Source: Planococcus sp. ISL-109
Lineage (GTDB): Bacteria > Bacillota > Bacilli > Bacillales_A > Planococcaceae
Assembly (NCBI RefSeq): GCF_018613655.1
Contig: NZ_JAGGPW010000019.1
Location: forward strand, 83,991 to 147,990
Direction of reading: 5' to 3'
Length of the DNA: 64,000 bases
Part shown: positions 30,114-39,279 of the stretch, piece by piece
Layout: each line of letters starts with the position of its first letter
Numbering within the stretch: position 1 is the stretch's first letter
Notes under the pieces: model-generated
Database searches by the model: none
Seen by the model: the letters and a program-made list of their open reading frames with translations, nothing else
Told to the model about the DNA's origin: nothing
Program-made: the position numbers and the translations under genes

Positions 30114-32051
30114 TCAATAGGCTTTCAAATGGGCGATATAGCGCCAACGGATCAAGAAGAAATACAAAATCTGCATGAGCGTAAATCCGCCAAGCACGAT
30201 CGCCATTTCAGACAGAATCGACAGTTCCGCAAACTCGTCCCACACCACTTGCAGCGAAATGAAGGCGAATGCGCTATGGAGTAGCGCCAGTGCCCACGGC
30301 AGGAAGAACAGCGGCACCAATTGGCGATTGACGATTTTACCGAGTTCCCGCTCGGTCATCCCGAGGCGCACCATCAATTGATATTGCCTGCGGTCGCGGT
30401 CGAGCCCTGTGTACAATTTAAAATAGATGAAGCTCCCTGCCGCTAGCAGGAACACCGCCGCCACCATCAAGCCGATAAACAGAAGCAGCGCGAATGAAGA
30501 TTTAAACCAGCGGTATTCGTAACCCGGATTCTCAAAATAATAATTGAGATTGGCGAAGTTGCCGCTGACCATCGCTTCACTGATCGGATAACGAATGGTT
30601 TCGCCGATTGTTACCGTTTCGGTCCAATCGGGCACATGAAAAGCGTAATAGCGGAAATCCGATGCGCCGGTCGGAAAGCCCATGAGCGGTTCGTCGACTG
30701 TGCGGAAGTCTTCATTGTTCATAATGATCGTATTGGCGTTTAAGGTATGCGCCGGAAACAGGACTTGCGGATATGTCCGGTCGATCGTCAGCTCAACACC
30801 GCTTTCCACGAGCTGTGTTTCCGTATAGCTGTTTTGCAACTCCCGCAGCGATTCCTGTGAAAATGGTACGAACATTCCTTCACTTGCTTCCAGCTGTGCC
30901 GGTTCGTAGCCGAGTGCGGCGGCGAGCCGGTTAAACTGGGACAAAGACATGATGTCGACATCATTGCCACTCGCACTCGATGTTTGCCGTTTCACTTCCA
31001 GCGGCACGAGCGTATAAGCGAGTTGCTCTTGTTCGAGCTCCTGCTTCAGTTGAGCCAATTGCTGCTGCTCTTGTTCGTTTCCGTCAAAAGACACATAAAT
31101 CAGCCCAAGCGGATTGCTTTGGCGAAATTCAGCGGTATATGACGTGAAGGATGCGAGCGTCCCGACCGCCAAAAACGCCACGGTCGACACGATCGTCACG
31201 ATAAAGAACATCTGCGCGCTGTCTTTTAATTTAACGGCCGTTTCCGCAAGCGATACGAGCCGCGTCTTATGCCAGTAAATGCTGCGGCGCTTCTTGTACA
31301 ATTGCAAAAACGTATGGATCGAATGCGTGAAAAATAAATACGTACCAACTGTAGCAAGCGGCGGCACGATGAACACCATAACGTAAACCGTCCGGTCGGA
31401 TACCGTCGCCGCCAGGAAATATGCGACGCCGAGAAGCACCAAGCCGAACGCCGACAAAGCTGGCGAATACGCCGCTTCCTCTTCTGTTTTCCAGAATCCT
31501 TCAAGCAAATCGACAATACGCTTTGTGCGGATAAAGGAAACGCTGATGATGGAGATGATGATGAACAAACTGGCGAATGCACCAATTGTCAGCAGAAACG
31601 GTTTCCAGGAGAAATAAAGCGGGAGCTCCTCCAATTGCATGATTTCCCGCCCGATCATGAAAAAGAATTTGGTGAACGCAAAACCGAACACAATGCCTGC
31701 TGCTGTCGACAAGCCGCCGAGAATCATCGTCTCGAAAAAGACCAGCTTATTGAGCTGCTTCTTGCTCATCCCGAGATGCATCAAAACTCCGAATTCCTTC
31801 GTACGTGCCTGTAAAAATGCACTTAAGGAATAAAACAAAAAGAACAAAGTGAAAATATACAGCACGATTTCCGCAATGAACATGCCGCGCACCGCAAGCA
31901 CACGGAAGCCTTCTTCTTCAAACAACGGGTGGAAGATAAACATCGAATAAATAAAAAACACCATGACCGAAAACACGCTGGCAAGTAAGAAAGCCGCATA
32001 GCTCCGCAAGTTCCTGAAAACGTTACGGAAGGCGAGTTGGCGAAAGGTCAT
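30114..32051 (-). CDS. BceB-type ABC transporter permease (antimicrobial peptide sensing/detoxification)
   Basis: 645 residues, the length of BceB/YxdM/PsdB permeases. FtsX-like topology: about ten membrane helices, with a large extracytoplasmic domain of about 200 residues between helices 7 and 8 (roughly residues 285-490). Such permeases remove peptide antibiotics such as bacitracin from lipid II-cycle targets and signal to a partner BceS kinase. The start MTFRQLAFRNVFRN lies inside the ATPase gene, a 29-bp overlap. The specific drug cannot be told from sequence. Confidence 0.9.
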   Translation of the reverse strand: MTFRQLAFRNVFRNLRSYAAFLLASVFSVMVFFIYSMFIFHPLFEEEGFRVLAVRGMFIAEIVLYIFTLFFLFYSLSAFLQARTKEFGVLMHLGMSKKQLNKLVFFETMILGGLSTAAGIVFGFAFTKFFFMIGREIMQLEELPLYFSWKPFLLTIGAFASLFIIISIISVSFIRTKRIVDLLEGFWKTEEEAAYSPALSAFGLVLLGVAYFLAATVSDRTVYVMVFIVPPLATVGTYLFFTHSIHTFLQLYKKRRSIYWHKTRLVSLAETAVKLKDSAQMFFIVTIVSTVAFLAVGTLASFTSYTAEFRQSNPLGLIYVSFDGNEQEQQQLAQLKQELEQEQLAYTLVPLEVKRQTSSASGNDVDIMSLSQFNRLAAALGYEPAQLEASEGMFVPFSQESLRELQNSYTETQLVESGVELTIDRTYPQVLFPAHTLNANTIIMNNEDFRTVDEPLMGFPTGASDFRYYAFHVPDWTETVTIGETIRYPISEAMVSGNFANLNYYFENPGYEYRWFKSSFALLLFIGLMVAAVFLLAAGSFIYFKLYTGLDRDRRQYQLMVRLGMTERELGKIVNRQLVPLFFLPWALALLHSAFAFISLQVVWDEFAELSILSEMAIVLGGFTLMQILYFFLIRWRYIAHLKAY

Positions 32052-32796
32052 TGACGGAGCCCCCCAATAGAGATAGCACGTTGAGGATTTTTTGATAGAA
32101 GGTTTGACGCCGTTCATCCCCGTAGATTTCGTTGAAGAACTCGCCATCTTTGATGAACAGCACGCGGTCGCAGTAGCTTGCGGCAATCGGGTCGTGTGTC
32201 ACCATGATGATCGTCGTCCCTTCTTCACGGCTCAGCTGGCTCAAAAGCTCCAACACATCCTTTGATGCTTTCGAATCCAAATTGCCGGTCGGTTCATCCG
32301 CCAGAATCAGTGCAGGCCGGTGGATGAGCGCGCGCCCGATCGCCGTTCGCTGCGCTTCGCCGCCGGAAATTTCGTTCGGTTTTTTATGAAGGAATGGCTG
32401 CAAGTTCAGACGCTCCGCCAATTCCTGCACACGCTTCTCCATTTCTTTGATCGGCATGCTGTCAAGTGTCAGCGGCAGCACCAAGTTTTCTTCCACTGTC
32501 AGCATTTGCAGCAAGTTGAAATCCTGAAAAACGAAACCGAGCTGGCGCCTCCGAAAAAGCGGCAGCTCATTCTTGTCTAAAAGATGAGGATTGGTGCCAT
32601 TGATGAGGATGGAGCCGGAAGTCAGCGAATCGATCGTCGAAATCAAGTTCAATAACGTCGTCTTGCCGCTCCCCGATGGACCCATCACCGCCAGGAATTC
32701 CCCTTTTTCCACTTCGAAGCTTAATTGGTTGAGGGCGCGGTGCGTCACTTTTCCTTCATAGACCTTTGTCACTTCATCGATTTTCACTACTGTCAT
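32023..32796 (-). CDS. BceA-type ABC transporter ATP-binding protein
   Basis: 257 residues. Walker A is GPSGSGKTT, the Q-loop is in FVFQDFNLL, the signature is ISGGEAQR, and Walker B is LILADEPTGNLD followed by the H-loop in THD. It powers the BceB-like permease. It overlaps the kinase gene by 4 bp and the permease gene by 29 bp. A GATCCTCC ribosome site is present. Confidence 0.92.
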   Translation of the reverse strand: MTVVKIDEVTKVYEGKVTHRALNQLSFEVEKGEFLAVMGPSGSGKTTLLNLISTIDSLTSGSILINGTNPHLLDKNELPLFRRRQLGFVFQDFNLLQMLTVEENLVLPLTLDSMPIKEMEKRVQELAERLNLQPFLHKKPNEISGGEAQRTAIGRALIHRPALILADEPTGNLDSKASKDVLELLSQLSREEGTTIIMVTHDPIAASYCDRVLFIKDGEFFNEIYGDERRQTFYQKILNVLSLLGGSVNDLSPTRLP

Positions 32797-33803
32797 GTTG
32801 ATCCTCCTACACTTCGTTCCTGATAAGGAAAGACGATGGATACCGTCGTCCCTTCTCCTGGCAATGAGGTGATTTTCAGTTCATGGCCGAGCCGGTTGCA
32901 CACTTCCTGAGCCAAATACAGCCCCATTCCAGTAGACTCTCCGCTCAAACGTCCATTTTCTCCGGTAAAGAAAGCTCTCGTGACACGCGGCAAATCCGAA
33001 GGCGGAATTCCGATGCCTTCATCCTGAACTGACAGCGTAATGGTGCCTTCAACGCAACTTGCCCGGATATAGAGTTTTTTATTTTCCTCGAATGTATATT
33101 TGACGGCATTCGTCAGCAACTGCCCGATGATGAACTTCATCCATTTACGATCCGTCGCTACCTGGTAGTGTTCCTCGATATCGATTTCCGGATAGACGCG
33201 CCGCGAAATGAACAAACGCTTGTTTTCCGTAACCATTTCTGTGACCATCCCGCGCAGCGATGCTTGCTCGATTTGCATATCCTGCTCAAACGTATCGAGC
33301 CGGGCATTCATCAATACCGTATCAAGCCCGGCACGCAAGCGGTCCACCTCTTCGCGAATGCTCGCTTTATCAAGCTCATGCGGTTCTTGCAATAATAAAT
33401 GCATTACCGACAGCGGCGTCTTCATCTGGTGCACCCATTGGTTGATGAACTGCAAATGCCGGGTTTGCCCCGCGTACAGCGATTGCACTTCATATTGGTA
33501 GAGTCGGTATAATTTCTGCATATACACTTCGGTCTGCACCGTCTCAGGCGAACGCCCTTCCCGCTGAAGCGCGTGTTCCATATTCGGCGGATCGCTCAGC
33601 AAACGCTCATAATAGCGATAGCGCATCGCGAACCGGATGCCGAGAAAGCTTCCCAACAACAACAAGCTGATGATGAACGAATAGACGGCAGTCTCCAGGT
33701 TGCGGAAACCATCCAACCAGTAAAGCAATAAGATAAAGCCGACAAGCAACAGCTGGAACACGACGAATACGGCATGCTCACGCAAAAATAACCGCAGCAT
33801 CAT
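32793..33803 (-). CDS. BceS-type intramembrane-sensing histidine kinase
   Basis: 336 residues. Two membrane helices at about 11-29 and 39-57 are separated by a very short outer loop, so it cannot sense ligand by itself; family members read the BceAB transporter instead. The phospho-acceptor is H125 in WVHQMKTPLS. The N-box is TNAVKYTF and the ATP lid has DEGIGIP and GMGLYLAQ. It starts with two adjacent ATGs after GGGAGG; the second is better spaced. ATGA overlap with the regulator gene. Confidence 0.92.
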   Translation of the reverse strand: MMLRLFLREHAVFVVFQLLLVGFILLLYWLDGFRNLETAVYSFIISLLLLGSFLGIRFAMRYRYYERLLSDPPNMEHALQREGRSPETVQTEVYMQKLYRLYQYEVQSLYAGQTRHLQFINQWVHQMKTPLSVMHLLLQEPHELDKASIREEVDRLRAGLDTVLMNARLDTFEQDMQIEQASLRGMVTEMVTENKRLFISRRVYPEIDIEEHYQVATDRKWMKFIIGQLLTNAVKYTFEENKKLYIRASCVEGTITLSVQDEGIGIPPSDLPRVTRAFFTGENGRLSGESTGMGLYLAQEVCNRLGHELKITSLPGEGTTVSIVFPYQERSVGGST

Positions 33804-34504
33804 TGTTCCTCCCTGCCGAGTACAAGCCGGTAGCCCGCACCGCGTACCGTTTCGATAAAACTCTGGATTCCGTAATCCGACAGTTTCTTGCGCACGCGTG
33901 CCATGTTGACGTTCAATGTGTTCTCATCGACGAATGCCTGGTCGTCCCATAATTCTTCGAGCAATTGTTCGCGGGTCACCACTTTCGGGTAAGCAGCAAT
34001 CAGTAACTCCAAGATGGTGCTTTCCTTTTTCTGAAGCGGAATTTCCGTTTCGCGGCAATGCAGCTCAAGCCGCTCCATATACAAAACAAGGCGCCCTGCA
34101 CGAACAGTGCGTTCTTCCTGCTTCGGTGCATACTCCCCGTAAGCCCTTCTTAAATGACTTCTTATTTTTGCAAGGACGATTTCATAATGGAAAGGTTTCG
34201 TAATAAAATCATCGCCGCCGTTCTCGAGAGCGAAAACCTGGTCCATTTCCCCGGATCGTGCGGAAATGAACAAAATCGGGCATGTTGTCCGCTGCCTCAA
34301 TTGCCGGCACCAATAATAGCCATCATAAGAAGGCAAATTGATATCCAATAGAATCAAATGGGGGTCGAAGGCAACAAATTCTTCTACGATACGGTCAAAA
34401 TCCGTCGCTGTTTCCACTTGATAATGGTACTTGCGCAATGTGTCCGACAGAAGCGCGGCAATTTTCGCATCGTCCTCTACAATGAATATCCGCTGTTCGC
34501 CCAT
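33800..34504 (-). CDS. BceR-type response regulator (OmpR/PhoB family)
   Basis: 234 residues. The receiver domain has acidic pair D11-D12, phospho-acceptor D54 (LILLDINLP) and K103 (ITKPF). The C-terminal winged helix includes VNMARVRKKL and ETVRGAGYRL. It is the first gene of the regulator-kinase-ATPase-permease operon and presumably activates that operon. I see no clear BceR inverted repeat in the 70-nt gap upstream. Confidence 0.93.
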   Translation of the reverse strand: MGEQRIFIVEDDAKIAALLSDTLRKYHYQVETATDFDRIVEEFVAFDPHLILLDINLPSYDGYYWCRQLRQRTTCPILFISARSGEMDQVFALENGGDDFITKPFHYEIVLAKIRSHLRRAYGEYAPKQEERTVRAGRLVLYMERLELHCRETEIPLQKKESTILELLIAAYPKVVTREQLLEELWDDQAFVDENTLNVNMARVRKKLSDYGIQSFIETVRGAGYRLVLGREEQ

Positions 34505-34540
34505 GTTTCTTCCCCCTTCCGTTTCTTTCTATTCTAACAA

Positions 34541-34564
34541 AAGAGCCTGCTCGAAAGCAGGCTC
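34541..34564 (-). terminator. Terminator of lplJ
   Basis: Perfect AGAGCCTGCT, cgaa loop, AGCAGGCTCT, followed by TTTTG on the minus strand. Confidence 0.8.
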
Positions 34565-34575
34565 TACAAAAAACC

Positions 34576-35568
34576 TTAATAAATCAGCTTGAGGAAATCT
34601 TCTGTCGTAATCCCCCCGAGCAGTTTCGGGATGTCAATTTCTTCAATAACTTCAGCAAGTGCGACACGCTCATATTTAGCGCCGGAAATTGCCTGTTCGA
34701 TTTCCGATACATCTCCGACACCAAAGAAGTCGCCATAAATGTGCGCTTCCTGGACGACGCCCTTTTCCACTTGCAAGCGGACGTCGATTCCCCCGACAGG
34801 GAAGCGGTGCGAATGCTTAATATTGAATTTCGGCGATTTCCCGTAATTCCAATCCCAATTGGCGTAGCGTTCTTTCGACAAGTCATGGATATTGCCCCAG
34901 TCGTCTTCGGTCAATTCCCAATAGCGGACATTTTCTTCGCCGTCAAAAATCGAATGCAATAACGCCTCGCGGAACTGTCCGACCGATATTTGCTGTTCCA
35001 GGAATTCCGAAATGTTCGCCACGCGGCTGCGAATCGATTTGATGCCTTTCGATTCAATCTTTTCTTTGCTTACTTTCAACGCGGACACGACTTCTTCCAT
35101 TTCAGTATCAAACAATAAAGTGCCATGGCTAAACATACGGCCTCTTGTGGCGAACTGGGCATTGCCGGAAATTTTGCGTCCTTCAGCGAGCAGGTCATTG
35201 CGTCCGGAAAGCTCTGCATTGACGCCCATGTCCTGTAGTGCTTTCACGACCGGCTCAGTAAATTTGCGGAAATCCCGGAAGCTGTTGCCGTCGTCCTTAG
35301 TAATGAAGCTGAAGTTCAAATTGCCGTGGTCATGGTACACAGCGCCTCCGCCTGAAAGCCGGCGCACGACGTGGATGCCATTGGCGTCGACATAGTCCGT
35401 ATTGATTTCTTCTGCTGTGTTCTGGTTTTTGCCGATGATGATAGACGGCTCATTGATATAGAACAGCAAAAACGGATTTTGTTCGATATCCATGGTTTTC
35501 AGCAAATATTCCTCAATCGCCAAGTTGATGCGAGGATCAGTAATGCCTTTATTGTCTACGAAATACAT
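34576..35568 (-). CDS. lplJ: Lipoate-protein ligase LplJ
   Basis: 330 residues. Lipoyl-AMP-binding motifs are RRLSGGGAVYHDHGNLNFSF and GRNDLLAEGRKISGNAQ with the conserved Lys. The C-terminal domain is of the LplA type. It attaches scavenged lipoate to the E2 subunits of dehydrogenase complexes or to GcvH. Its position next to yhfH and near lcfB matches the B. subtilis yhfH-yhfJ-yhfL order. Confidence 0.94.
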   Translation of the reverse strand: MYFVDNKGITDPRINLAIEEYLLKTMDIEQNPFLLFYINEPSIIIGKNQNTAEEINTDYVDANGIHVVRRLSGGGAVYHDHGNLNFSFITKDDGNSFRDFRKFTEPVVKALQDMGVNAELSGRNDLLAEGRKISGNAQFATRGRMFSHGTLLFDTEMEEVVSALKVSKEKIESKGIKSIRSRVANISEFLEQQISVGQFREALLHSIFDGEENVRYWELTEDDWGNIHDLSKERYANWDWNYGKSPKFNIKHSHRFPVGGIDVRLQVEKGVVQEAHIYGDFFGVGDVSEIEQAISGAKYERVALAEVIEEIDIPKLLGGITTEDFLKLIY

Positions 35569-35657
35569 GATATCTCTCCTTTTTTGCTAATGACTATCTC
35601 CATTTTAACGGAATTTTTGAAAAAAAACACGATTGAGGGTTGACGGATTGAAACTGT

Positions 35658-35663
35658 TATAAT
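35658..35663 (+). promoter_or_regulatory. -10 element of yhfH promoter
   Basis: TATAAT about 50 nt upstream of the yhfH start. TTGAGG 19 nt upstream of it could be a weak -35. Confidence 0.45.
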
Positions 35664-35712
35664 ACACTGTGTTTATCCCATACAGTACTATAACAAAAAG
35701 GAGCTGGAGAAA

Positions 35713-35838
35713 ATGATTGAAAACGTAGTCGAATTTTTCAAAAACCTTCCACCGAAACAATGTGCCACTTGCGGAGATAAAATTGAAGAGCAGCACGAAT
35801 GCTACGGCAATCATTGCCAGACCTGCAACGAACTATAA
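35713..35838 (+). CDS. yhfH: YhfH-family small zinc-ribbon-like protein
   Basis: 41 residues, beginning MIENVVEFFKNLPPKQ and carrying two CxxC knuckles (CATCG and CQTCN) with another Cys and a His between them, as in the YhfH family. It probably binds zinc; function unknown. Strong support comes from the ribosome site AGGAGCTGGAGA, the upstream TATAAT, the terminator directly after the stop, and conserved position beside lplJ. Confidence 0.85.
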   Translation: MIENVVEFFKNLPPKQCATCGDKIEEQHECYGNHCQTCNEL

Positions 35839-35845
35839 AAAAAGC

Positions 35846-35877
35846 AAAACGGCCGGAGAAAATTCTCCGGCCGTTTT
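35846..35877. terminator. Bidirectional terminator after yhfH
   Basis: AAAACGGCCGGAGAA and its full complement, followed by T7 on the plus strand; it also faces the lipoprotein gene on the minus strand. Confidence 0.85.
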
Positions 35878-35930
35878 TTTATGAGGTTTTATGTTTTAAA
35901 GCTGTACTAGTTAACCTGAATCTAATTACA

Positions 35931-36386
35931 TCAATGACCCATTTTTTCCATAGCATCAGCATCTTCGCTGTCGTCAGGTACGATGGATTCCGGATCAGGA
36001 TCGCCGACCGTCAATTCCATTTTCGGCATGACGTGCATGCGCCGAGCTGTCGTATGGGCTTGGATGAAATACAGCCCCTCTTCATCAAACGTCCGGCTAT
36101 GTTCGTAGACACCGCCTTCTGTATGGACAGCTTCCAGCATTTCACTATGTTCACGATCTCCTGATTGCCACACTTCAAACACCACTTCATCGGCATCTTC
36201 GATCGCTTCTGCTCCTTGTGTAACCGCAGCAGATAGCATCACTTCTTCACCAGGTTCGGCGGACTCTGCTGTATTGAACTCGACTTTCACTTCTTCGAGT
36301 GTATCACCGGTACCAGCTGAAGAATCTTCTTCCGTGCACGCTGCCAACAGCAGCATCAAAAATACCAGCACCATCCATTTTTTCAT
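35931..36386 (-). CDS. YtkA/FixH-like lipoprotein
   Basis: 151 residues. A lipoprotein signal peptide ends in the lipobox LLAAC with C17 as lipidated residue, then an acidic linker, then a YtkA-like immunoglobulin-type domain (VMLSAAVTQG, GVYEHSRTFDEEGLYFIQAHT, RRMHVMPKMELTV). The His/Met-rich MHVMPKM could bind metal. Such domains occur near copper and cytochrome oxidase genes. No terminator separates it from hemH 97 bp upstream, so it may be on the heme transcript. Confidence 0.82.
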   Translation of the reverse strand: MKKWMVLVFLMLLLAACTEEDSSAGTGDTLEEVKVEFNTAESAEPGEEVMLSAAVTQGAEAIEDADEVVFEVWQSGDREHSEMLEAVHTEGGVYEHSRTFDEEGLYFIQAHTTARRMHVMPKMELTVGDPDPESIVPDDSEDADAMEKMGH

Positions 36387-36483
36387 GTAATCTTCTCTCC
36401 TAACGCCCGGATATTCCCGGTTGGATAGCTATTAAAAGCCTATTGAACTTCGGCCGTTTTAAACTCATCCACTTTTTGGATAA

Positions 36484-37413
36484 TCAGTCTTCGTTCAATT
36501 TGTTCAAGACGACATTTGCCATTCCGTCGATGAACAATGGATCCACGTTCGGCATTTCCGGACGGCGGTAGGTCGCGCCGATTTCATCACACACGATTTT
36601 ACATTCATAGTCATTATCGTACAATACTTCCAAATGATCCGTGACAAAGCCTACCGGCGTGTAGACGAATGAGTTATAGCCTTTTTCTTTATGCAAGTCG
36701 CGCGTCAAATCCTGGACGTCCGGCCCGATCCAAGGCTCAGGCGTTTGCCCGGCACTTTGCCAGCCGATTTCGTAGTTTTCGACACCGGCAGCTTGAGCGA
36801 TCAAGTCCGCTGTTTCTTTCAATTGATCCGGGTACGGGTCGCCGTTAGCGATGATTTTCTCCGGCAATGAGTGTGCAGAGACGATCAGGCAAGATTTCGC
36901 GCGTTCTTCTTCTGACATTTCAGCAAACGCAGCGCTCACTTTCTCGCTCCAGAATTGGATGAATTTCGGCTCTTTGTACCAGCTCTCCACTGAAGTCAGC
37001 TTGATGCCGTGTTTGTCAGCCGTTTCCTTTGCTCGGCCGTTATAAGACTTAACTGAGAAAGTCGAGAAGTGCGGCGCAAGAACGATCGAAATCGCTTCTT
37101 CAATACCGTCTTTTTTCATCTCTTCCACGCCGTCTTCCACGAACGGCTCGATATGCTTCAAACCGAGGTACATTTTGAACTCAATGTCATCCTGTATTGC
37201 GTTCAAGCGGTCGCACAAATTGTTTGCCTGGTCTTTCGTGATTTTTGCTAGCGGCGAAATGCCGCCGATCGCTTTGTAGCGGTCCTTCAAATCTTGCAGA
37301 GCTTCTTCGCTCGGTTTGCGGCCACGTCGGATATGCGTGTAGTAGCGCTCAATGTCATCTTCCGAATAAGGCGTACCATACGCCATCACTAATAATCCCA
37401 TTGTCTTTTTCAT
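36484..37413 (-). CDS. hemH: Ferrochelatase (coproporphyrin ferrochelatase type)
   Basis: 309 residues. It starts [16 protein letters not shown] and has the active-site His in SAHSLPEKI and the Glu in [10 protein letters not shown]. Firmicute enzymes of this type insert iron into coproporphyrin III. I chose the ATG 8 nt after GAGGTG; earlier GTG/ATG codons are too close to it. It follows hemE by 24 bp. Confidence 0.93.
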   Translation of the reverse strand: MKKTMGLLVMAYGTPYSEDDIERYYTHIRRGRKPSEEALQDLKDRYKAIGGISPLAKITKDQANNLCDRLNAIQDDIEFKMYLGLKHIEPFVEDGVEEMKKDGIEEAISIVLAPHFSTFSVKSYNGRAKETADKHGIKLTSVESWYKEPKFIQFWSEKVSAAFAEMSEEERAKSCLIVSAHSLPEKIIANGDPYPDQLKETADLIAQAAGVENYEIGWQSAGQTPEPWIGPDVQDLTRDLHKEKGYNSFVYTPVGFVTDHLEVLYDNDYECKIVCDEIGATYRRPEMPNVDPLFIDGMANVVLNKLNED

Positions 37414-37437
37414 CATGATCACCTCGTCAAAGATTTG

Positions 37438-38496
37438 TTAGTTCTGGTTTGCTTTATATGCTGAACTGTATTCATGAATAAATGCCGTCAAGCGCTTCAA
37501 TGTGTCCGGCTTCACTTCCGGGAAGACCCCGTGGCCAAGATTGAAAACATAGCCATCGCTTTGCATGCCCATATCCAAAATCTTTTTTGTACGTTCTTCG
37601 ATGACGGACCAGTCGGCAAGCAAATAAGAAGGGTCAAAATTGCCCATCAATGCTTTCGTCAAGCCGTTCGAACGCGCTTCTGAAATCGGCAGACGCCAGT
37701 CGAGCCCAACGACATCCACCGGAAGGTCGTGCCATTCTTTCGCCAAATGGCTTGCCCCGACACCGAAAATCGTCATCGGTACGCCTTCTTTGCCGATTTC
37801 AGTAAATATGCGGTCCATGACCGGCTTGATAAAGATGCGGTAATCTTCGACATTCAATGCGCCGACCCATGAGTCGAAAATCTGGATTGCTTTTGCTCCG
37901 GCACGGATCTGTGCTTTTACATACGGAATGATCGTATCAGCCAATTTATCCATCAGCGCAAACCACATTTCAGGTTCTGATACCATCATCGCTTTCGTTT
38001 TATTGTAGCTCTTGGACGGGCCGCCTTCGATCATATAGCTGGCCAGTGTAAACGGCGCTCCGGCAAAACCGATGAGCGGCACATTCAATTGTTCTTCTGT
38101 CAGGATCTTGATCGTCTTCAATACATAATCAACGTCCTGTTCGGGATTGATTTCCCCTAGGCGGTCGATGTCCGCTTTCGTGCGGATCGGATTGCTGATG
38201 ACCGGGCCGATGCCCGCTTTGATCTTGACGTCAACGCCGATCGCTGGAAGCGGTGTCACAATATCTTTGTACAGAATCGCGGCATCTACATTGTATTGAT
38301 CGACAGGAAGCTTTGTGACATAAGCACAAAGTTCCGGCTGATGCGTGATTTCCTCGAGGGAATATTTTTCTTTGATCTTCATGTATTCCGGCTGGGAACG
38401 GCCAGCCTGGCGCATATACCAAACTGGTACATGGTCGGTCTTTTCTCCGCGCGCTGCGCGCAAATACGTATCATTAAAAGTCATGAGTCGTTTCAT
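37438..38496 (-). CDS. hemE: Uroporphyrinogen decarboxylase
   Basis: 352 residues. Substrate-binding [13 protein letters not shown] is near the start; [28 protein letters not shown] and [13 protein letters not shown] follow. It decarboxylates uroporphyrinogen III to coproporphyrinogen III. It is the first gene of hemE-hemH, with a promoter and a perfect inverted repeat upstream. A GAAGGG site abuts the first ATG, so the second Met (residue 5) could be an alternative start. Confidence 0.95.
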   Translation of the reverse strand: MKRLMTFNDTYLRAARGEKTDHVPVWYMRQAGRSQPEYMKIKEKYSLEEITHQPELCAYVTKLPVDQYNVDAAILYKDIVTPLPAIGVDVKIKAGIGPVISNPIRTKADIDRLGEINPEQDVDYVLKTIKILTEEQLNVPLIGFAGAPFTLASYMIEGGPSKSYNKTKAMMVSEPEMWFALMDKLADTIIPYVKAQIRAGAKAIQIFDSWVGALNVEDYRIFIKPVMDRIFTEIGKEGVPMTIFGVGASHLAKEWHDLPVDVVGLDWRLPISEARSNGLTKALMGNFDPSYLLADWSVIEERTKKILDMGMQSDGYVFNLGHGVFPEVKPDTLKRLTAFIHEYSSAYKANQN

Positions 38497-38512
38497 CCCT
38501 TCAGTCTTTGCA

Positions 38513-38550
38513 TCTATAGTATATTCGTCATTATCCGTTTATACTATAGA
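38513..38550. repeat. Perfect 11-bp inverted repeat in the hemE leader
   Basis: TCTATAGTATA (38513-38523) and TATACTATAGA (38540-38550), exact complements separated by 16 nt, between the predicted hemE -10 and start codon. Candidate operator for a dimeric regulator, or an RNA stem. Confidence 0.7.
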
Positions 38551-38563
38551 CGCTCCGCACCCT

Positions 38564-38592
38564 ATTGTATAGAATCCGGCGGCAATTGTCAT
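38564..38592 (-). promoter_or_regulatory. Candidate hemEH promoter
   Basis: Minus strand ATGACA (38587-38592), 17-nt spacer, TACAAT (38564-38569). Confidence 0.5.
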
Positions 38593-38619
38593 AAATTAGA
38601 CCCGAATGCCTTCACTGTT

Positions 38620-38648
38620 TTGACACCTTCTGTTTCAAGCACTAAAAT
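38620..38648 (+). promoter_or_regulatory. Strong hmoB promoter
   Basis: TTGACA (38620-38625), 17-nt spacer, TAAAAT (38643-38648). Confidence 0.75.
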
Positions 38649-38705
38649 TTAGGGAAATATGAGATAGAATTCGATATTTATTTTGATTACTAGGAGGCTT
38701 ATCCG

Positions 38706-39221
38706 ATGAATGTTTATATGACCACTGGAACATACGAATTTATGAAAAAAATGCGCGACAAACATCCCGATGAGACGATGGTGCTGATGCAAGGTGAAAA
38801 TACGACTTTGCTGCTGCACGAGACCGAAGGAAAAACCATTTTCCAGACGCCTCGCCGCTATGAAGTCGTCGACGGCACCGGCGAATTCCGCGAAAAAGGC
38901 TTTTTTGTCATGAACAACATCCCCGTTGCCGACGAAGGGCGCCCTGTCTTTGAGCACCGCTTCAAAAACAGAGCAGGCGCTATCGAACATGAGCCGGGTT
39001 ATGTCGCCTTCCGCATATTGCGGCCGCTCCATTCCGATACGTATGTCGTATTGACTGAATGGGAATCCTCCGCTTTCTACGAACAATGGAAAGAATCCCA
39101 AGCATTCGCCAAGGCACACGCCGAAAAACCGCAAGATGAAGCTGCCCCGCCCCGCGCAAATATTTTTGCCGGTTCTTCCTACGTGACGACCTATAAGGCC
39201 AAGCCAGAAGAAGATCAGTAA
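38706..39221 (+). CDS. hmoB: Heme-degrading monooxygenase HmoB-like
   Basis: 171 residues. The C-terminal antibiotic-biosynthesis-monooxygenase (ABM) fold holds RILRPLHSDTYVVLTEWES and the following YEQWKES. The long N-terminal extension is typical of B. subtilis HmoB (YhgC) rather than the short IsdG/HmoA type. It opens heme to release iron. It is divergent from hemEH, as in the yhgC-hem neighbourhood of B. subtilis; pbpF is absent here. GGAGG lies 8 nt before the ATG. Confidence 0.87.
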   Translation: MNVYMTTGTYEFMKKMRDKHPDETMVLMQGENTTLLLHETEGKTIFQTPRRYEVVDGTGEFREKGFFVMNNIPVADEGRPVFEHRFKNRAGAIEHEPGYVAFRILRPLHSDTYVVLTEWESSAFYEQWKESQAFAKAHAEKPQDEAAPPRANIFAGSSYVTTYKAKPEEDQ

Positions 39222-39237
39222 AACTGCCGGCAGTTTT
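39220..39237 (+). terminator. Short palindrome after hmoB (weak terminator)
   Basis: AAAACTGCCGGCAGTTTT, perfect 18-nt palindrome abutting the stop codon. With no loop bases the usable stem is short. Confidence 0.45.
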
Positions 39238-39279
39238 GTTATACTATTATAGAAGCAATTTATTTAGGAGGAACTTCTA

